Assembly: GCA_021785335.1 (NCBI GenBank)
Contig: JAJYFW010000169.1
Location: 1 to 5,255 of the forward strand
Source: Pseudomonadota bacterium
GTDB lineage: Bacteria; Pseudomonadota; Alphaproteobacteria; Acetobacterales; Acetobacteraceae
Direction of reading: 5' to 3'
DNA length: 5,255 bases
In this document: piece after piece, positions 1 through 5,255 of the stretch
How the letters are laid out: each line of letters opens with the position of its first letter
Numbering within the stretch: position 1 is the first letter of the stretch
The notes under the pieces: generated by a model
Seen by the model: only the letters and a program-made list of their open reading frames with translations
What the model was told of the DNA's origin: nothing
The model's database searches: none
Program-made: the position numbers and the translations under genes

Positions 1-1112
1 AACAGCAGCACCACGACGCCCGGCCAGTGCGCGGCGCGCCAGGCCCAGGCGGGGAGGATGCCGCCGAGGCTGCCGCCGATATAAAACAGGGTGACGTAGA
101 GCCCGACGGCGCTCGAACGCGCGCGCGGCACGACGACGCCGATGAAGCCCATGGACAGCGCCTGCACCGCCATGATGCCGGCGACGAAGACGGCGAGGCC
201 GGCGATGGCGGCGGGCAGGCCGGGAGCCAGCGTGATGGCGAGCCCCGCCGCCGCCGTTGCCAGCACCAGCATCAGGGTGGCGCGGCGGCCGATGCGCACG
301 GCGAGGCGGGTGAACATCGACGTGGTGACGGCGCCGACCAGGTAGGTGACGAAGATGAAGGCGAGCGCCGCGGGCGACAGGTTCAGTGGCGGGGCGGAGA
401 GGTAGAAGTTCACGAACGTGAAGACGGCGACGTTGGTGAACAGCATGCCGAAGCCGATGCCGCAGGTGGCGAGCAGGCGCGGGTTGCGCAGGTGCTCGGC
501 ATAGGCGGTGAAGGTGGCGCGGACGCCGCCGGAGGTGGGAACGAAGCGCCGCTCCGCGGGCAGGCGCGCGGCGATCCAGAGCCAGGTCGCGAAGGTGAGC
601 AGCGCGATGGCGACGAAGGCCATGCGCCAGCCGCCGAGATCGGCGGCGATGCCGGCGACGAAGCGGCCGGAGAATCCGCCGAGGATGGAGCCGATGCTGT
701 AGCTGCCGGCGGCGCGGATCGCCTCCGGGCCCGGGCACTCGTCGCCGATATAGGCGACGGTGACGGTGATGATGAACGGCACCGCCAGGCCCTGGGCGAA
801 GCGCAGCGCCAGCAGCACGGCGAAGCTTGGGGAGGCGGCGATGCCGAGCGTGGGCAGCAGCATGAACAGGATGGCGCCGGTGATGAGGCGCTTGCGGCCG
901 AGCCGGTCCGAGATGGCGCCGACGAAGGGTGCCACGGCCGCGACCGCGAGCAGCGGCGCGGTGACGGTGAGGCCGGTGCGCAGCAGGGGGACGTGGAAGC
1001 TGTGCGCGATGGCGGGCAGGATCGCCTGCGGCGCGTAGAGGTTGATGAAGGCTGCGATGCCCGCGACGGCGACCGCGGTGGCGCGGGCGCGGGCGAGGGC
1101 GGCTTCCTTCAA
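1..1112 (-). CDS. MFS transporter, YnfM-like (3' end cut by window edge)
   Basis: Inner-membrane secondary transporter of the major facilitator superfamily. The gene runs off the left edge, so 370 residues are visible; family members are usually about 390-420 aa, so only the last helix or so is missing. Seen: hydrophobic helices along the whole length; MFS motif A after helix 2 at residues 65-77 (GAISDRLGRKRLI); a motif-B-like RFAQGLA at 104-110; a glycine-rich helix 5 stretch GGFSGRFVAG at 145-154; and a long cytoplasmic loop at about 183-210 between the two six-helix halves. The GGFSGR stretch resembles the YnfM/arabinose-efflux-like branch, but the substrate cannot be read from sequence. 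The start is TTG at 1112, inside the glycosyltransferase stop (TTGA, 4-base overlap). No ATG or GTG lies in frame just upstream, and the first internal ATG is at residue 84, well past motif A. The overlap implies translational coupling to the upstream glycosyltransferase. Fold is confident; role is not. Confidence 0.9.
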   Translation of the reverse strand, partial: MKEAALARARATAVAVAGIAAFINLYAPQAILPAIAHSFHVPLLRTGLTVTAPLLAVAAVAPFVGAISDRLGRKRLITGAILFMLLPTLGIAASPSFAVLLALRFAQGLAVPFIITVTVAYIGDECPGPEAIRAAGSYSIGSILGGFSGRFVAGIAADLGGWRMAFVAIALLTFATWLWIAARLPAERRFVPTSGGVRATFTAYAEHLRNPRLLATCGIGFGMLFTNVAVFTFVNFYLSAPPLNLSPAALAFIFVTYLVGAVTTSMFTRLAVRIGRRATLMLVLATAAAGLAITLAPGLPAAIAGLAVFVAGIMAVQALSMGFIGVVVPRARSSAVGLYVTLFYIGGSLGGILPAWAWRAAHWPGVVVLL

Positions 1113-2035
1113 CGTGGGTCTGGTCCCGGGATGGCGAGGTAGGCGAGCCGCTTCATCTCCCGCCTGCCGCGCGCCACGGAATCGAGGATGAGGCCGGAGA
1201 CGATGGCGAGCGCGCCCAGGGTTTCGAGGCCCAGCGCGAGCACCGCGGTGGGCAGGCGGGGCACCAGGCCGGTGCGCATGAAGTGCGCGACCACCGGTAT
1301 GCCGAGGCCGAGGCCGGCGAGGATCAGGACGGCGGCGGCGAGGCTGAAGAGCTGCAGCGGCCGTTCCTCCTTCACCAGCACGAGGATGGTGCGCAGGATG
1401 CGCATGCCGTCGCGCCACGTGTTGAGCTTGGAAACCGAGCCCTGCGGGCGCTCGCGGTAGGCGGTGGGCATCTCCGCGATCGGCATCGCGAGTTCCAGCG
1501 CGTGGACGGTGAACTCCGTCTCGGTCTCGAAGCCGGCGGCGAGCGCGGGGTAGGATTTGACGAAGCGGCGGGAAAAGACGCGGTATCCGGAGAGCATGTC
1601 CGAGACGCGGTTGCCGAAGATTGAGCCCACGAGGCCGGTGAGCACGCGGTTGCCCAGGCGGTGGCCGCGGCGGTAGGCGGCGGCCGCGTCGCTCACGCGG
1701 GTGCCGGTGACCATGTCGAGCCGCTGCTCGAGGAGGAGGGCGACCATCGCCGGCGCGGCGGCGGCGTCGTAGGTGCCGTCGCCGTCGACCAGGACGTAGA
1801 CGTCGGCCTCGACATCGGCGAAGCCGCGGCGCACGGCGTGGCCCTTGCCCTGCAGCGCCTCGCGCAGCACGGCGGCGCCGGCGGCGCGCGCGACATCCGC
1901 GGTGGCGTCCCTGGAGTTGTTGTCGATGACGGTGATCGCGGCCCCCGGCAGCGCCGCGCGCATGGCCGCGACGACGCCGCCGATCGCGACCGCCTCGTTG
2001 TAGCAGGGGATCAGGACGGCGACGCGGGGGGGCAT
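1109..2035 (-). CDS. Family 2 glycosyltransferase, polyprenyl-phosphate sugar transferase type (DPM1/GtrB-like)
   Basis: Probably transfers a sugar from a nucleotide-sugar donor to undecaprenyl phosphate at the cytoplasmic face of the inner membrane. The 308 aa carry an N-terminal GT-A domain: IPCYNE at 9-14, nucleotide-binding VIDNNS at 36-41, GKGHAVRRGF at 63-72, and the metal-binding DxD within DGDGTYD at 84-90. GTR follows at 111-113, then SDMLSGYRVFSRRF at 145-158, an acidic FETETEF at 169-175, and the YRER..GS.SKL segment at 193-204 typical of DPM-like enzymes. Two membrane helices follow at about 229-250 and 262-287, with a basic tail (RGRREMKR), as in GtrB/ArnC-type enzymes. The ATG at 2035 puts the catalytic motif near the N-terminus as expected, but no clear Shine-Dalgarno precedes it. 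The gene lies 60 bases after the GtrA-family gene and overlaps the MFS gene by 4 bases, so the three probably form one operon. Sugar and final acceptor are unknown. Confidence 0.93.
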   Translation of the reverse strand: MPPRVAVLIPCYNEAVAIGGVVAAMRAALPGAAITVIDNNSRDATADVARAAGAAVLREALQGKGHAVRRGFADVEADVYVLVDGDGTYDAAAAPAMVALLLEQRLDMVTGTRVSDAAAAYRRGHRLGNRVLTGLVGSIFGNRVSDMLSGYRVFSRRFVKSYPALAAGFETETEFTVHALELAMPIAEMPTAYRERPQGSVSKLNTWRDGMRILRTILVLVKEERPLQLFSLAAAVLILAGLGLGIPVVAHFMRTGLVPRLPTAVLALGLETLGALAIVSGLILDSVARGRREMKRLAYLAIPGPDPR

Positions 2036-2069
2036 GAGGGACCGGAACTCAGGGGGCGCGGAATCGGAG

Positions 2070-2087
2070 GCTGGAACGTATTCCAGC
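2070..2087 (-). repeat. Perfect hairpin between the GtrA-family and glycosyltransferase genes
   Basis: A 7-base perfect inverted repeat, GCTGGAA / TTCCAGC, encloses a 4-base loop. On the minus-strand transcript the loop reads UACG, a member of the UNCG tetraloop family known for unusual stability, although the closing pair here is A-U rather than the optimal C-G. It starts 8 bases after the GtrA-family stop codon and ends 34 bases before the glycosyltransferase ATG. No U-tract follows, so it is not a standard intrinsic terminator. It could limit read-through, protect the upstream mRNA end, or affect glycosyltransferase translation. The structure is seen; any role is inference. Confidence 0.5.
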
Positions 2088-2095
2088 GCCTTGCC

Positions 2096-2515
2096 TCACT
2101 TGAAGGCAACCGTGCGCGAGAAATGGAAGTTGAACCCGAGCCCGGCGATGCCGCCGGCGGCGACCGCGAAGACCGGCTCGCGCGCGCACAGCGCCGACCA
2201 GGTGACGAGGGCGAAATAGGTGCCGCGGTTGAAGGCGAAGCCGACCAGGTTGACGGCGAGGAAGCGGGCCCACTGGTGGTGCGGCGGCAGGCTGCCCTGG
2301 CCGCGGAAGGTCCAGACGCGGTTGAGCAGCCAGTTCGCGGAGGCGGCGGTGAGGTAGGCGAAGGCGCCGGCGCCGTAGAGGCCGAGCGCGCCGCGCAGCC
2401 CGTAGACCGTCGCCGTGTCGACGAGGAAGCCGAACGTGCCGACCACGCCGAAGCGCAGGAACTGCGCCACGATCGGGCGGCGGGCCAGCGCGAGCGCGAG
2501 GGGGAGGTCGGACAT
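2096..2515 (-). CDS. GtrA-family membrane protein (putative polyprenyl-phosphate-sugar flippase)
   Basis: Small integral inner-membrane protein of 139 aa, the usual size for the GtrA family. Seen: four hydrophobic segments at about 18-39, 46-64, 84-106 and 114-132, and family-style motifs RFGVVGTFGFLVD at 21-33, NWLLNRVWTF at 61-70 at the end of helix 2, and a C-terminal NF.FSRTVAF at 129-138. Characterised GtrA proteins are proposed to flip undecaprenyl-phosphate-linked sugars for O-antigen or cell-wall modification; others act in teichoic acid or arabinogalactan decoration. The next gene encodes the matching lipid-sugar synthase, which supports that role. The ATG at 2515 leaves a 17-residue cytoplasmic lead, as is typical. 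The frame stays open upstream to an ATG at 2776, but the 87 extra residues are Pro/Ala/Arg-rich and unlike the family. No Shine-Dalgarno is visible before 2515, where the upstream sequence is pyrimidine-rich. This appears to be the first gene of the leftward operon. Confidence 0.92.
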   Translation of the reverse strand: MSDLPLALALARRPIVAQFLRFGVVGTFGFLVDTATVYGLRGALGLYGAGAFAYLTAASANWLLNRVWTFRGQGSLPPHHQWARFLAVNLVGFAFNRGTYFALVTWSALCAREPVFAVAAGGIAGLGFNFHFSRTVAFK

Positions 2516-2567
2516 GGCGGGGGCGATAGCGGCAGGTGGGGGCGCTGTCGAGATAAGTCGTGTTGCT

Positions 2568-2595
2568 GGGTTTCGGAAGGTGAGGGTTTCGGAAG
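2568..2595. repeat. Two direct copies of a 12-base sequence, 16-base period
   Basis: GGGTTTCGGAAG occurs identically at 2568-2579 and 2584-2595, separated by 4 bases (GTGA). The copies lie 53-80 bases upstream of the GtrA-family ATG, a plausible place for an operator near that promoter. Half-sites in direct orientation can bind some response regulators and other transcription factors, but a 16-base period is not an integral number of helical turns, and no known operator is recognised. The repeat is seen; regulatory use is inference. Confidence 0.45.
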
Positions 2596-2662
2596 CTGGC
2601 GCCATCCGCCCGGTTCGCGCGCGCGGTCGGCACGGGAGCGATATGGACCGTTGCCAGCTTCC
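2591..2662. repeat. 10-base perfect inverted repeat with a 52-base spacer
   Basis: GGAAGCTGGC at 2591-2600 is the exact reverse complement of GCCAGCTTCC at 2653-2662. The left arm overlaps the second copy of the 12-base direct repeat (shared GGAAG). The arms could pair in RNA across a long loop, or mark two binding sites in opposite orientation. Pairing does not extend in either direction, and a chance match of this length in GC-rich DNA is possible. Confidence 0.3.
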
Positions 2663-2671
2663 CGCAGGCAC

Positions 2672-2696
2672 CGCAGCATGGGCTGGCCGTGCTGTG
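2672..2696 (+). repeat. Short hairpin in the intergenic region
   Basis: CGCAGCATGG (2672-2681) and CCGTGCTGTG (2687-2696) can form a 10-pair stem with a 5-base loop in plus-strand RNA, counting two G-U pairs. On the minus strand the two wobble positions become A-C mismatches, so the fold favours a rightward transcript. No U-tract follows, so it is not a classical terminator. It would matter only if transcription toward the binding-protein gene starts upstream of it. Confidence 0.3.
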
Positions 2697-2707
2697 TGCG
2701 GCGGCGC

Positions 2708-2746
2708 GGGATGGGGGATCGGGTGGGCTGGCGGGGCCGGGCCGGG
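2708..2746 (+). other. G-tract cluster able to form a G-quadruplex
   Basis: Seven runs of three or more G lie within 39 bases on the plus strand: 2708-2710, 2713-2717, 2721-2723, 2725-2727, 2733-2736, 2739-2741 and 2744-2746. All loops are 1-5 bases, so the pattern satisfies the usual G3+N1-7 quadruplex rule with spare tracts. It lies about 138 bases upstream of the binding-protein start, on the non-template strand for that gene. Such patterns are more common by chance in GC-rich genomes; folding or function is not shown by sequence alone. Confidence 0.5.
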
Positions 2747-2855
2747 CTGAACGGTGGCGCGGCAAGGTTTGTGCATGCCGGGTTTTGGGCGGAGCCTCGC
2801 GTTGGGAGGCCAGGTGCGTACTCGTCAGTGTCGGCGGGCTTCGGCTAGGATGACG

Positions 2856-2861
2856 CATAAT
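2856..2861 (+). promoter_or_regulatory. Possible -10 element for the binding-protein gene
   Basis: CATAAT matches the sigma-70 -10 consensus at five of six positions. It sits in the only locally AT-rich stretch before the gene (2851-2870), 22 bases before the ATG. No good -35 hexamer is found 16-18 bases upstream (the region reads GGCGGG), so this is a weak candidate. It may depend on an activator, use another sigma factor, or be coincidental. Confidence 0.25.
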
Positions 2862-2871
2862 CAAGATCAAC

Positions 2872-2878
2872 GAGGGGG
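2872..2878 (+). promoter_or_regulatory. Ribosome binding site of the binding-protein gene
   Basis: GAGGGGG ends 5 bases before the ATG at 2884, a good Shine-Dalgarno match and spacing. It fixes the start of the solute-binding protein and is the only clear Shine-Dalgarno in the window. Confidence 0.75.
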
Positions 2879-2883
2879 CTTCG

Positions 2884-4476
2884 ATGTGGCTTAAGCGCAG
2901 GACGTTCCTCGGGGCGAGCGCCGCGACCACCGCCGCGACGCTGGCCGCGCCCGCCGTCGCGCAGGCGGCGAGCGTGCTGAAGTTCATTCCGCAGTCGGAT
3001 GTGACCGTTCTCGACCCGCTGTGGACCACGGCCTATGTGACGCGCAACCACGCGTTCCTGGTGTTCGACACGCTCTACGGCATGGATGCCAGCTTCAACC
3101 CCGCGCCACAGATGGTCGAGGGCCACGTCGTCGACAACGGCGGCAGGCAGTGGACGCTGAAGCTGCGCCCCGGGCTCAAGTGGCACGACGGCGAGAAGGT
3201 GCTGGCCAGGGATTGTGTCGCCTCGATCCGGCGCTGGGGGGCGCGCGACGCGTTCGGCGGCACGCTGATGCATGTCGCCGACGAGATCGTGGCGGTGGAC
3301 GACAACACCATCCGCTTCCGCCTCAAGCGGCCGTTCCCGCTGCTGCCGGCGGCGCTGGGCAAGGTTCCGTCCAACATGTGCCCGATGATGCCCGAGCGGC
3401 TGGCCAAGACCGACCCGTTCAAGCAGGTCACCGAGATGGTGGGCAGCGGGCCGTTTCGCTGGAACGCCAAGGAGCGCGTGGTCGGCTCGATCGCGGTCTA
3501 CGAGAAGTTCGACGGCTACGTTCCGCGCGTTGGCGGCGTGGCCTCCGGCACCGCGGGGCCGAAGGTGGCGCATTACGACCGCGTCGAGTGGCACATCATC
3601 CCCGATGCCGCGACCAAGACCGCGGCGCTGCAGTCGGGCGAGGTGGACTGGTGGGAGAACCCGCCCTCCGACAACGCGATGGTGCTGAAGGCGGACAAGA
3701 AGCTGGTCACGCGCATCATCGATCCCACGGGGCTGATCGGCAGCATGCGGCTGAACCAGCTGGTGCCGCCGTTCGACAACCCGGCGGTGCGCCGCGTGGT
3801 GCTCGATGCCGTCTACCAGAAGGACTACGCGGTCGCGATCGGCGGCACCGATCCCGCGATGTGGCACGTGCCGGTGGGCGTGTTTCCGCCCGGCACGCCC
3901 TATGCGTCGGATCTCGGGCTCAAGCGCTTCACCGAGAAGAAGGATTTCGCGCAGCTCAAGACCCGGCTGGAGAAGGCAGGCTACAAGGGCGAGAAGGTGG
4001 TCCTGCTGCTGCCCACCGATATCGAGGTGCTGAAGGCGGAGGGCGAGGTCTCGGCCGACATGTTCCGCCGGATGGGCTTCGACGTGCAGGTCGACGCCTC
4101 GGACTGGGGCACGGTGGTGGAGCGGCGCGCGAGCATGAAGCCGATCGGGCAGGGCGGGTGGAGCGTGTTCAGCACGTTCTGGGCGGGACTCGACCAGCTC
4201 TCGCCGGCGTGGCACGTGTTCCTGCGCGGGCAGGGCAAGGCGGGCGGGCAGCCCGGCTGGCCGAGCTCGCCGAAGATCGAGGCGCTGCGGCAGGAATGGC
4301 TCGCGGCGCCGGACGCGAAGGCGCAGAAGGCGCTGGCGGTGAAGCTGCAGGAGCAGGCCTTCGTCGACGTGCCCTACATTCCGCTGGGGCAGGTCTTCTG
4401 GGAGACCAGCTACAAGAAATCGATCACGGGAGTGCTCGGCCCGATCCCGATCTTCTGGAACGTGCGGCCGGCGTGA
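2884..4476 (+). CDS. ABC transporter substrate-binding protein, family 5 (peptide/nickel/DppA-OppA type)
   Basis: Periplasmic receptor of a Dpp/Opp-type ABC importer, 530 aa, normal length for the SBP_bac_5 family. The N-terminus has a twin-arginine-like signal: KRRTFLG at 4-10, an Ala/Thr-rich hydrophobic stretch, and a likely signal peptidase I site after AQA (residue 28). No lipobox cysteine is present, so the mature protein should be soluble in the periplasm. Family blocks in order: [17 protein letters not shown] at 64-80, [21 protein letters not shown] at 94-114 (the family signature region), GSGPFRW at 187-193, [20 protein letters not shown] at 291-310, and a C-terminal VPYIPLGQ at 497-503. 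The ATG is fixed by the strong GAGGGGG upstream and the signal peptide. The permease follows after 49 bases, the standard order of these operons. Ligand is unknown: family members bind peptides, nickel chelates, glutathione, opines or other small molecules. The family call is very secure; substrate is not. Confidence 0.96.
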   Translation: MWLKRRTFLGASAATTAATLAAPAVAQAASVLKFIPQSDVTVLDPLWTTAYVTRNHAFLVFDTLYGMDASFNPAPQMVEGHVVDNGGRQWTLKLRPGLKWHDGEKVLARDCVASIRRWGARDAFGGTLMHVADEIVAVDDNTIRFRLKRPFPLLPAALGKVPSNMCPMMPERLAKTDPFKQVTEMVGSGPFRWNAKERVVGSIAVYEKFDGYVPRVGGVASGTAGPKVAHYDRVEWHIIPDAATKTAALQSGEVDWWENPPSDNAMVLKADKKLVTRIIDPTGLIGSMRLNQLVPPFDNPAVRRVVLDAVYQKDYAVAIGGTDPAMWHVPVGVFPPGTPYASDLGLKRFTEKKDFAQLKTRLEKAGYKGEKVVLLLPTDIEVLKAEGEVSADMFRRMGFDVQVDASDWGTVVERRASMKPIGQGGWSVFSTFWAGLDQLSPAWHVFLRGQGKAGGQPGWPSSPKIEALRQEWLAAPDAKAQKALAVKLQEQAFVDVPYIPLGQVFWETSYKKSITGVLGPIPIFWNVRPA

Positions 4477-4525
4477 GGAGGGTGTTTTCCATCGTGTGCA
4501 TTGACCTACCGGGCCGCGCCGCGGG

Positions 4526-5255
4526 ATGCTGACCTATATCCTGCGCCGCGTCGCGGCGACCATTCCGGTGATGGGGCTGGTCGCGCTGTTCGTGTTCAGC
4601 CTTCTCTATATCGCGCCGGGCGACCCGGCGGCGATCATCGCCGGCGACCAGGCGACGACGCAGCAGATCGCGCATATCCGCGCGACGCTCGGGCTCGACA
4701 AGCCGTTCGTGGTCCGCTTCGCCAACTGGCTGTGGCAGGTGGTGCACGGCAATCTCGGCACCTCCATCTTCACCAACCTGCCGGTGCTCAAGATGATCGA
4801 GCAGCGCGCGCCGACCACGATCTCGCTGATGGTGATCACGCTGGTGATGTCGATCGCGATCGCGGTGCCGATGGGGGTGCTCGCGGCGTGGAAGGCGGGA
4901 ACGTGGGTCGACCGCCTGATCATGGTGCTGGCGGTGATGGGCTTCTCGGTGCCAGTGTTCGTGGTCGGCTACCTGCTGGCCTACATGTTCGCGCTCAAGC
5001 TGCCGTGGTTCCCGGTGCAGGGCTACGAGCCGCTGTCGCACGGGTTCTGGCCGTGGCTGAGGAGCCTGATCCTGCCGTCGCTGACGCTGGGGGGCATCTA
5101 CATCGCGCTGATCGCGCGAATAACCCGCGCGACGATGCTCGAGGTGCTGAGCCAGGATTATATCCGCACCGCGCGCGCCAAGGGGGTGGGGCGGCGCGCG
5201 ATCCTCTACGTCCACGCGCTGAAGAACGCGGCGGTGCCGATCGTGACCATCATCG
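4526..5255 (+). CDS. ABC transporter permease, DppB/OppB type (3' end cut by window edge)
   Basis: First inner-membrane permease of the Dpp/Opp importer served by the preceding binding protein. 243 residues are visible; the family is normally about 310-340 aa, so the last helix or two lie outside. Seen: an N-terminal helix at about 10-30 opened by the typical MLTYILRRV, then the periplasmic PGDPA block at 31-35 with LGLDKPF at 55-61 and the GNLGTS motif at 75-80. Further helices are at about 99-121, 131-157 and 180-200. The cytoplasmic EAA loop that contacts the ATPase is at about 211-238 ([17 protein letters not shown]...HALKNAAVP), with its invariant-type glycine at 220. The ATG at 4526 gives the standard N-terminus; the frame closes just upstream at a TGA (4502-4504). 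No good Shine-Dalgarno precedes it (GCGGG abuts the ATG). No terminator lies in the 49-base gap, so co-transcription with the binding protein is likely. Confidence 0.95.
   Translation, partial: MLTYILRRVAATIPVMGLVALFVFSLLYIAPGDPAAIIAGDQATTQQIAHIRATLGLDKPFVVRFANWLWQVVHGNLGTSIFTNLPVLKMIEQRAPTTISLMVITLVMSIAIAVPMGVLAAWKAGTWVDRLIMVLAVMGFSVPVFVVGYLLAYMFALKLPWFPVQGYEPLSHGFWPWLRSLILPSLTLGGIYIALIARITRATMLEVLSQDYIRTARAKGVGRRAILYVHALKNAAVPIVTII

Larger units (their letters stand above)
2516..2883. other. Divergent intergenic region between the GtrA-family and binding-protein genes
   Basis: This 368-base stretch must hold the promoters of both divergent gene groups. Open frames cross it on both strands, but their translations are low-complexity Pro/Ala/Arg/Gly sequence with no recognisable domain, as expected by chance at this GC content. 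I see no tRNA, riboswitch class or intrinsic terminator with a U-tract. Several small non-coding structures are present and are listed separately: a 12-base direct repeat, a 10-base inverted repeat, a short hairpin and a G-tract cluster. No strong sigma-70 promoter is evident in either direction; the gtrA-side promoter could not be placed. Confidence 0.7.

Noticed and set aside
27..1142. Long plus-strand open frame (371 codons) opposite the MFS gene
   Set aside because: Its translation is a low-complexity Gly/Ala/Asp/Arg run without domains. The opposite strand encodes a clear MFS protein; this is the usual antisense shadow of GC-rich coding DNA.
2516..2776. N-terminal extension of the GtrA-family protein to an ATG at 2776
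   Set aside because: The 87 added residues are Pro/Ala/Arg-rich, unlike GtrA-family N-termini. The ATG at 2515 gives the family's normal length.
2794..2810. GCCTC / GAGGC inverted repeat with a 7-base loop before the binding-protein gene
   Set aside because: Only five pairs, not extendable and without a U-tract; expected by chance in GC-rich DNA.
1661..2848. Plus-strand open frame of 395 codons spanning the glycosyltransferase, GtrA-family gene and intergenic region
   Set aside because: Repetitive Gly/Glu/Ala/Arg composition with no domain, crossing two well-supported minus-strand genes; a composition artefact.
2845..4215. Minus-strand open frame of 456 codons opposite the binding protein
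   Set aside because: His/Arg/Ala-rich translation with no recognisable fold, entirely antisense to a secure family 5 binding protein.
3021..4532. Plus-strand open frame of 503 codons in another frame of the binding-protein gene
   Set aside because: Gly/Arg/Ala-rich out-of-frame translation; the overlapping frame has signal peptide, family motifs and a ribosome binding site.
4501..4540. TTGACC (4501) with TATATC (4535) as an internal promoter for the permease
   Set aside because: The spacing is 28 bases, far outside the 16-18 expected, and the second element lies inside the coding sequence.
4424..5215. Minus-strand open frame of 263 codons opposite the permease
   Set aside because: His/Arg/Asp-rich shadow of a clear DppB-type permease.
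1..5255. Undescribed defence, mobile or RNA-based system
   Set aside because: I looked for spaced repeats, terminal inverted repeats, transposase or recombinase motifs, tRNA-like folds and unusual gene fusions and saw none. All five genes belong to well-known families.

Overview
This is a GC-rich chromosomal window (roughly 70% GC by eye), almost fully coding, with G/C-ending codons throughout. It suggests a Gram-negative bacterium, most likely an alphaproteobacterium. The evidence is a twin-arginine-type signal peptide without a lipobox on a periplasmic binding protein, and the overall style of the peptide ABC transporter. A Rhodospirillales/Acetobacteraceae-like or Hyphomicrobiales-like source is my inference; nothing here fixes a genus.

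Layout: two divergent gene groups face away from a 368-base intergenic region (2516-2883).

Leftward (minus strand), in order of transcription: a GtrA-family four-helix membrane protein (2515-2096); a family 2, DPM1/GtrB-type polyprenyl-phosphate glycosyltransferase with two C-terminal membrane helices (2035-1109); and a major facilitator superfamily (MFS) transporter (1112 to past the left edge). The MFS gene overlaps the glycosyltransferase stop codon by 4 bases through a TTG start. GtrA plus this kind of glycosyltransferase is a known functional pair: the glycosyltransferase loads a sugar onto undecaprenyl phosphate at the cytoplasmic face, and GtrA is thought to help move the lipid-sugar across the membrane for transfer to a surface glycan. 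The MFS gene looks translationally coupled, but its substrate is unknown.

Rightward (plus strand): a family 5 extracellular solute-binding protein (2884-4476), then, after 49 bases, the first permease of a Dpp/Opp-type ABC transporter (4526 to past the right edge). The second permease and the ATPases are expected just outside the window.

The intergenic region holds no convincing gene. It does hold a 12-base tandem-spaced direct repeat, a 10-base inverted repeat, a short hairpin and a run of seven G-tracts. A separate perfect hairpin lies between the GtrA and glycosyltransferase genes. I found no RNA gene, mobile element or CRISPR array, and no sign of a novel multi-gene system. The window reads as ordinary core or semi-accessory chromosome with a few small non-coding structures worth checking.
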